This document shows positions 59,754 to 64,000 of a DNA stretch of 64,000 nt, piece after piece; position 1 is the first letter of the stretch; each line of letters opens with the position of its first letter. Location of the stretch: assembly GCF_002738225.1 (NCBI RefSeq), contig NZ_PEBQ01000144.1, forward strand, positions 62,001 through 126,000, in the 5' to 3' direction. Under the pieces are notes generated by a model, which ran no database searches, was not told the DNA's origin, and worked only from the letters and a program-made list of their open reading frames with translations. The translations under genes were made by a program, and so were the position numbers. This DNA is from Acetobacter pomorum. Lineage in GTDB: Bacteria > Pseudomonadota > Alphaproteobacteria > Acetobacterales > Acetobacteraceae.

Positions 59754-62539
59754 GGCCGGTCTTCCAGCCGTTTTAGCAGCATGGGCACGTGTACCTGATC
59801 CGCCTTGTAGCTGCCGGTAAGTGCGTAAATAACAATATTAAGCCCAAAGCGATAAGCCAGCAGGCGCTGTTCCGCTCCGCCGGGAATAACCGCAAATGGC
59901 GTATTGCCAGATGAATCAACAGCCCACGCATGCGCCCAGTCTGCCGAGCCAATAATAATGGGGCTGACCTCATCATTCCCGGCATCGCCTTCGCGCGCCA
60001 CCCAAATGGGGTTTCCGGCATAACGGCCCGGAAAATCATGCAGCAGATAAAAAGTATGCGCTAACAGATGGTGGTCATCCATTGTCACCAAAGGTGGCAC
60101 TGTCAGCCCGGTTGTGGCGCGGCGCAGGGCTGCGCGTGTGCCGGGGGCATCTCCGGCAAAGCTGGTGTCATCTGCGCTACCGTCTGGCGTATCCTGCCCC
60201 TGTGTATCAATCAGCAGAATGCCCCCATGCGCCATAAAGCGGTTAAGTGCCGCTATCATGGCGGGAGAGGCGTGGGCATCTGGCGTAATTGGCCAGTATA
60301 GTAGGGGGTAATAGGCCAGATCATCCGTTTCCGGGTGCACGCCATCGGGGTGCCCCAACACGGCAGATGTGCGGGCATTGGTAAAATCCGCCAACCCCTG
60401 AAGCCCTTGGCAGGAGGTTTCATCCACATCATTGTGGCCAGTCAACACATAGGCTAGGCGTGTTTCAAGCGCTGCACCGGGTACGGTAGATGTGCCTTGC
60501 GGGGCAGGCGGAGGCGTATCTGCAGCATGGGCTGGCGCAGCCAGCCCCAACAGCATGCCGCCCATAACCCATGTGGCCGCATGGGTGCGGCTGGATGCCA
60601 GCAGCCCCTTGCGCATGAGTGGAATAAGCACACCATCAAGCAACAAAAGAACAAGAGCTGCCAGAAGGCAGAAGCGCCCCAATGGCACATCCGGCTGCTG
60701 GCCTGCCGGATCTGTAATAATGCCCACAGCCTTTTCAGGATACAGTGCGGCAATGTGGTCTGCCGTATTTAAGGCGCGGCGGCCGGAAGTGGGACCGTAC
60801 AGGCCCGGAGGATGCGCTGGGGAAACATTCGTGGTGGCAAAGGCAGAGGCTTTCAGCCCGCGTGCATAAGGTGGCGGAGGGCCCGCAACGCCCGCACCAT
60901 CCAGCGTGAGGGCTGGCTGCAATATGGCATCATCTGCGGGTACGCTTACGCCATTTGCATGGTCTGTCAGCCTTTGCAGCATGGAAACAAACAACCCGGA
61001 AAGCGGTAGGTTAGACCAATCCGTTGTGCTGCTGACATGAAATAGAACAATTTCGCCTTTCCCCAATGCGGCGTGTGTTACCAACGGCGTGCCATCTGCC
61101 AACCGTGCCCATGTATGCTCGGTAAGAGTGGCGGAAGGGCGCGCCAGAACCTGGCGGGAGACCGTGACATCATTGGGGGGTGTTAGCCCCGCAAAAGGGG
61201 ATGTTGCATCAAATGCCGCAAGTTTTTGCGGTGTGCCCCATGTCATGGAGCCGCCAAGTTGGCGCGCGCCATCCAGCAGAGGCACGGGTAACAGGTCTTG
61301 CGTGGTTTGTTGGGGGTTTTCACGCTCTGGGGGTTCAGAGCCATCATCATGCTGGGCGCCGGCAAGGGCCGGGCCAGCAAAGCGGATGAGCGTGCCACCA
61401 TTTTTCACCCATTCGCGCACTTTTTCCCGTGTTTCGGGGTCTGCCAGCGTGCCATCGGGCGCGATCAGAACAGAAAGTGGGCGGCTTAAAAGCGAGGTAG
61501 GCGTGCCTTCATGCAATTCGGCAGAAGGTGCCAGAGCGCGGCGCAAATAGAACAGGGATCCAACCAAAGGTGTATCCGCGCCGCCGGATGCCAAAAGCCC
61601 TACCGGATGCAGGCGGCTACTTTCGTCCATCAGTGTTGTGGTGGCCGCACTGGCTATACCTGCAAGGGTCAAGCTGTCTATGCGGTTGCGTATAGTGACG
61701 GGAAGGCTGACGGAAATATCGGCATGGCCAGATTGTGCGGGCAAGGTTACAGGCACCACTGCCAGCGTGCCGCCATCCTGTGTGTGTGCAATGGCATTAA
61801 AGGTGCGCGGAGCCGCCATTGGCATAGCCACAAGGCGTGCCATGACGTTGCCGCCTTTTTCTACAACCGGAGCCAATGCCACCGCATTTTTGGGCGGGAA
61901 ACGCACTTCCCGCACGCTGCCCAGGTTTTGTAGAGCATGCGTAAACACACCATCACCCGGTGTGGCAATACCATCTGCCAGATAGAGCACGCTGCCAAAT
62001 GTCTGTGTTGTCAGATGCTCCAAAACATGGGCCGTCGTTTCTCTGTCAACCTGCCAGGGTTCTGGGCGCAACGCGTTGAGATGTTGCCTGACTTGAGCCG
62101 CGGGAAGAGGCGCATGGTTTTCTGTTACAGATGTTTCTGCTTCTGGCGCAGTGCTCAGCAGTAATACAGGGCGTTTTGCGCGTTCGGCATCATCCAGCAG
62201 GTTGTGGGCAGCTGTTAGCCGGGTATTCCAGTCTGCGGCGCTGAACATGCCATTATCTATAACAAGCAGCACCGGCCCGGCGCCTTGTTGGGCCACGTTG
62301 TGCCCCGGCAATACAGGCCGGGCAAGGCCAACAACCAGCAAGGTAACGGCCGCAAGGCGCACCAGCAGTAACCATAAAGGGGAACGTGCAGTTTCTGTCT
62401 GGCGCGGTTTTAAAGTGGCCAGAAGTTTTACGGGCGGAAACACCTGTTGGCGCGGGCGCGGAGGTGTTGCGCGTACAAGCCACCATACCAGCGGAAGCGT
62501 AAGCAGGCCCAGCAGGGCAAAAGGCGCCAGAAAGATCAT
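59750..62539 (-). CDS. BatA-like membrane protein with a DUF4159 domain
   Basis: This 929-residue protein starts with the BatA-type double membrane segment (IFLAPFALLGLLTLPLVWWLV and PLWLLLVRLAAVTLLVVGLARPVLP). A degenerate VWA-like region follows in which the MIDAS Asp-x-Ser-x-Ser is replaced by VIDNGMFS, then a long periplasmic part. Membrane segments lie near residues 630-690, and the C-terminal DUF4159 domain (about 715-929) contains DLAYYPLLYWPITPD and FMAHGGILLIDTQGQD. It is coupled to both neighbours by 4-base overlaps (ATGA). The family is associated with MoxR/DUF58 genes; its function is unknown. Confidence 0.85.
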   Translation of the reverse strand: MIFLAPFALLGLLTLPLVWWLVRATPPRPRQQVFPPVKLLATLKPRQTETARSPLWLLLVRLAAVTLLVVGLARPVLPGHNVAQQGAGPVLLVIDNGMFSAADWNTRLTAAHNLLDDAERAKRPVLLLSTAPEAETSVTENHAPLPAAQVRQHLNALRPEPWQVDRETTAHVLEHLTTQTFGSVLYLADGIATPGDGVFTHALQNLGSVREVRFPPKNAVALAPVVEKGGNVMARLVAMPMAAPRTFNAIAHTQDGGTLAVVPVTLPAQSGHADISVSLPVTIRNRIDSLTLAGIASAATTTLMDESSRLHPVGLLASGGADTPLVGSLFYLRRALAPSAELHEGTPTSLLSRPLSVLIAPDGTLADPETREKVREWVKNGGTLIRFAGPALAGAQHDDGSEPPERENPQQTTQDLLPVPLLDGARQLGGSMTWGTPQKLAAFDATSPFAGLTPPNDVTVSRQVLARPSATLTEHTWARLADGTPLVTHAALGKGEIVLFHVSSTTDWSNLPLSGLFVSMLQRLTDHANGVSVPADDAILQPALTLDGAGVAGPPPPYARGLKASAFATTNVSPAHPPGLYGPTSGRRALNTADHIAALYPEKAVGIITDPAGQQPDVPLGRFCLLAALVLLLLDGVLIPLMRKGLLASSRTHAATWVMGGMLLGLAAPAHAADTPPPAPQGTSTVPGAALETRLAYVLTGHNDVDETSCQGLQGLADFTNARTSAVLGHPDGVHPETDDLAYYPLLYWPITPDAHASPAMIAALNRFMAHGGILLIDTQGQDTPDGSADDTSFAGDAPGTRAALRRATTGLTVPPLVTMDDHHLLAHTFYLLHDFPGRYAGNPIWVAREGDAGNDEVSPIIIGSADWAHAWAVDSSGNTPFAVIPGGAEQRLLAYRFGLNIVIYALTGSYKADQVHVPMLLKRLEDRP

Positions 62540-63516
62540 GCGCGGCGGCTCATCAGATTATGCAGGGCCAGTAAGGTGGGTGTGGCTGGGGTATCTGTAA
62601 CGTGGCAGAGGTAATCATGCCCAAGGCTGATGGCCATGTGCTCAATCTGGCTGCTGCGTGCTGCTGCCAAGTGGGTATAGTCTGCACGTAATGTCTGCAC
62701 ATGTGGCAGTTCAATGGGTGGTTCATGCTCCAGCCCCGTAAATTCAACACGCCCTTCATAGGGAAGCGAAAGTTCTGCCGGGTCTGCAATATGGAGCATA
62801 TGGGTGCGCACGCCGCACGCTGCGCATTGGTGCAGCAGCCCACGCAATGCCTCTGTTTCGCACAGCAGATCGCTGGCCAGGAGCAAATGAGCGTAGCGAG
62901 GGAGAGCCGCTGCGGCTGGCAGAGCGTTTTTTTGTGGTGTGGATGCCTGAAAGACCAAGGCCAGCGCCAAACGTTCCAGCAGGCTTCCGCCGGGGGGCAA
63001 ATGCACCATACCAGATGCGCAAAGCAGGCGGATACGCTCTCCACCGCGGGCCAGAGCGGCAGCCATTGCCAGTGTTAGCAGAATGGCGCTTTCCTGCTTG
63101 GTGGGAATGTTAGTGCGGGATTGCCAATTCATGGAGCCAGAAAGATCACACCATAGCAGAATGGTTTGCGCGCTTTCGGCTTCTGTTTCGCGCACATAGG
63201 CGTGGGTGCTGCGGGCAGATTGGCGCCAGTCTATATGCGCGGCGGCCTCTCCCGGCTGGGCTGGACGATATTGCCAGAAGGTATCTCCCCATCCTGCGCG
63301 ATGTTGCGCATGCTGCCCTGCGGCCAGCGTGGCGGCAGTACGGTTTGCCTGCACAATCAGATCGGGCATGCGGGCCGCCAGAGCCTGCGCCTGTTGGGTA
63401 AGGGCGGCAGGTTGGCGGATATCAGCAAAATCCGGCTGCGTGGCAAAGTGTGCGGCCTGTGTAGTGCCAGCCTTATTGCGGTGGAATGCGGCAGTCAGAA
63501 AGGAAGGGCCACGCAA
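62536..63516 (-). CDS. DUF58 domain protein
   Basis: This 326-residue cytosolic protein has the DUF58 signature around HRAGWGDTFWQYRPAQPGEAAAHIDWRQSARS (about 71-102) followed by a VWA-like segment with MIDAS DLSGS (124-128) that may bind Mg2+. DUF58 proteins partner MoxR ATPases, probably as a client or adaptor. The best start is TTG at 63516, 5 bases after the MoxR stop; no ATG occurs in the first 45 codons. Its stop overlaps the DUF4159 gene. Confidence 0.86.
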   Translation of the reverse strand: MRGPSFLTAAFHRNKAGTTQAAHFATQPDFADIRQPAALTQQAQALAARMPDLIVQANRTAATLAAGQHAQHRAGWGDTFWQYRPAQPGEAAAHIDWRQSARSTHAYVRETEAESAQTILLWCDLSGSMNWQSRTNIPTKQESAILLTLAMAAALARGGERIRLLCASGMVHLPPGGSLLERLALALVFQASTPQKNALPAAAALPRYAHLLLASDLLCETEALRGLLHQCAACGVRTHMLHIADPAELSLPYEGRVEFTGLEHEPPIELPHVQTLRADYTHLAAARSSQIEHMAISLGHDYLCHVTDTPATPTLLALHNLMSRRA

Positions 63517-63521
63517 TGGCT

Positions 63522-64000
63522 TTAACCCAGCCGTTGCAGAAGGCGAGAGATAACATCCTGTATCTGCACCCCTTCCGCACGGGCGGCAAAAGTAAGTGCC
63601 ATACGGTGGGCCAGAACAGGCTGGGCCAGTGCGGCAACATCATCAAGGCTGGGTGAGAGCCTGCCATCCAGCAGGGCACGGGCGCGCGTGGCCAGCATAA
63701 GCGTTTGGGCAGCACGCGGGCCGGGGCCCCATGCAATCTGTTCACGCAATGTGGCATCCTGCGTGGTTTCTGGCCGGGCGTTACGTACCAAATTGAGAAT
63801 GGCATCCAGCACTTTTTCACCCACCGGAATACGGCGCACCAGCGCCTGTGCTTCTAGCAGGCTTGCGGCGTCCATCAGGGTTTGGGGCTGTTCTGTTTGT
63901 GCGCCGGTGGTGGCCAGAAGCATCTGCCGTTCTGCTGCTTCATCGGGGAAGGAGAGCGGAATTTGCAGCATAAAGCGGTCAAGCTGCGCTTCTGGCAGCG
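63522..64000 (-). CDS. MoxR-family AAA+ ATPase, C-terminal part
   Basis: The last 159 codons or so of the gene lie here; the 5' end runs past the window edge. The segment opens with LPEAQLDRFMLQIPLSFPDEA, the sensor-1/arginine-finger region of MoxR proteins. The lid domain follows, including GPGPRAAQTLMLATRARALLDGR, a typical MoxR C-terminal motif. MoxR ATPases act as chaperones for assembling VWA or metal-containing complexes. It heads the cluster MoxR-DUF58-DUF4159-VWA on the minus strand. Confidence 0.93.
   Translation of the reverse strand, partial: LPEAQLDRFMLQIPLSFPDEAAERQMLLATTGAQTEQPQTLMDAASLLEAQALVRRIPVGEKVLDAILNLVRNARPETTQDATLREQIAWGPGPRAAQTLMLATRARALLDGRLSPSLDDVAALAQPVLAHRMALTFAARAEGVQIQDVISRLLQRLG

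Overview
The window reads as a chromosome segment from an alphaproteobacterium, most likely an acetic acid bacterium (Acetobacteraceae, Acetobacter-like). The grounds are a CcrM-type methyltransferase next to rnhB, an alpha-operon without rpsD between rpsK and rpoA, an RpoB of about 1390 residues, moderate-to-high GC with strong CGT/GGT bias in ribosomal genes, and a dense set of RND and MFS exporters. The genus is inference. I see no rRNA, tRNA, insertion sequence, prophage or CRISPR array.

Layout. Bases 1-4100 hold the tail of an unidentified gene, a Bcp peroxiredoxin, a glycine-rich exported protein, an MHS-family metabolite/proton symporter and rmuC. Bases 4100-12435 hold a co-directional set: an OmpR-type response regulator, a sensor kinase, and an RND permease, adaptor and outer-membrane channel joined by 4-base overlaps, which looks like a self-regulated efflux unit. 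Bases 12540-40343 are a nearly continuous information-processing supercluster on the plus strand: rplKAJL-rpoBC, then rpsL-rpsG-tuf, the S10 block, the spc block ending in secY-adk, and the alpha block rpsM-rpsK-rpoA-rplQ. secE-nusG are not directly upstream of rplK, where the efflux operon sits, and fusA is not between rpsG and tuf. Most intercistronic gaps longer than about 70 bases in this cluster contain a strong inverted repeat, which suggests structured leaders, attenuators or processing sites.

Bases 40492-43641 carry a three-gene SsuABC/TauABC-like ABC importer behind a short palindrome, then two small membrane proteins. A bidirectional terminator at 43664-43699 separates these from a minus-strand MdtABC-like efflux operon (adaptor, two different RND permeases, outer-membrane channel) with a 14-TM MFS exporter gene upstream of it. 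Bases 54695-56858 hold a CsbD/ElaB-like stress protein and rnhB-ccrM, whose upstream region contains four GANTC sites (the CcrM target) and a perfect 14-bp inverted repeat. Bases 56927-64000 (minus strand) hold a MoxR ATPase, DUF58 protein, DUF4159 protein and a large VWA/amidotransferase-like membrane protein, followed by a small exported ankyrin-repeat protein.

No wholly novel multi-gene system is evident. The most promising unexplained signals are the GANTC/inverted-repeat region ahead of rnhB-ccrM, the structured leaders around rpoB, rpoC, rpsL and rpsM, and the MoxR/DUF58/DUF4159 cluster.
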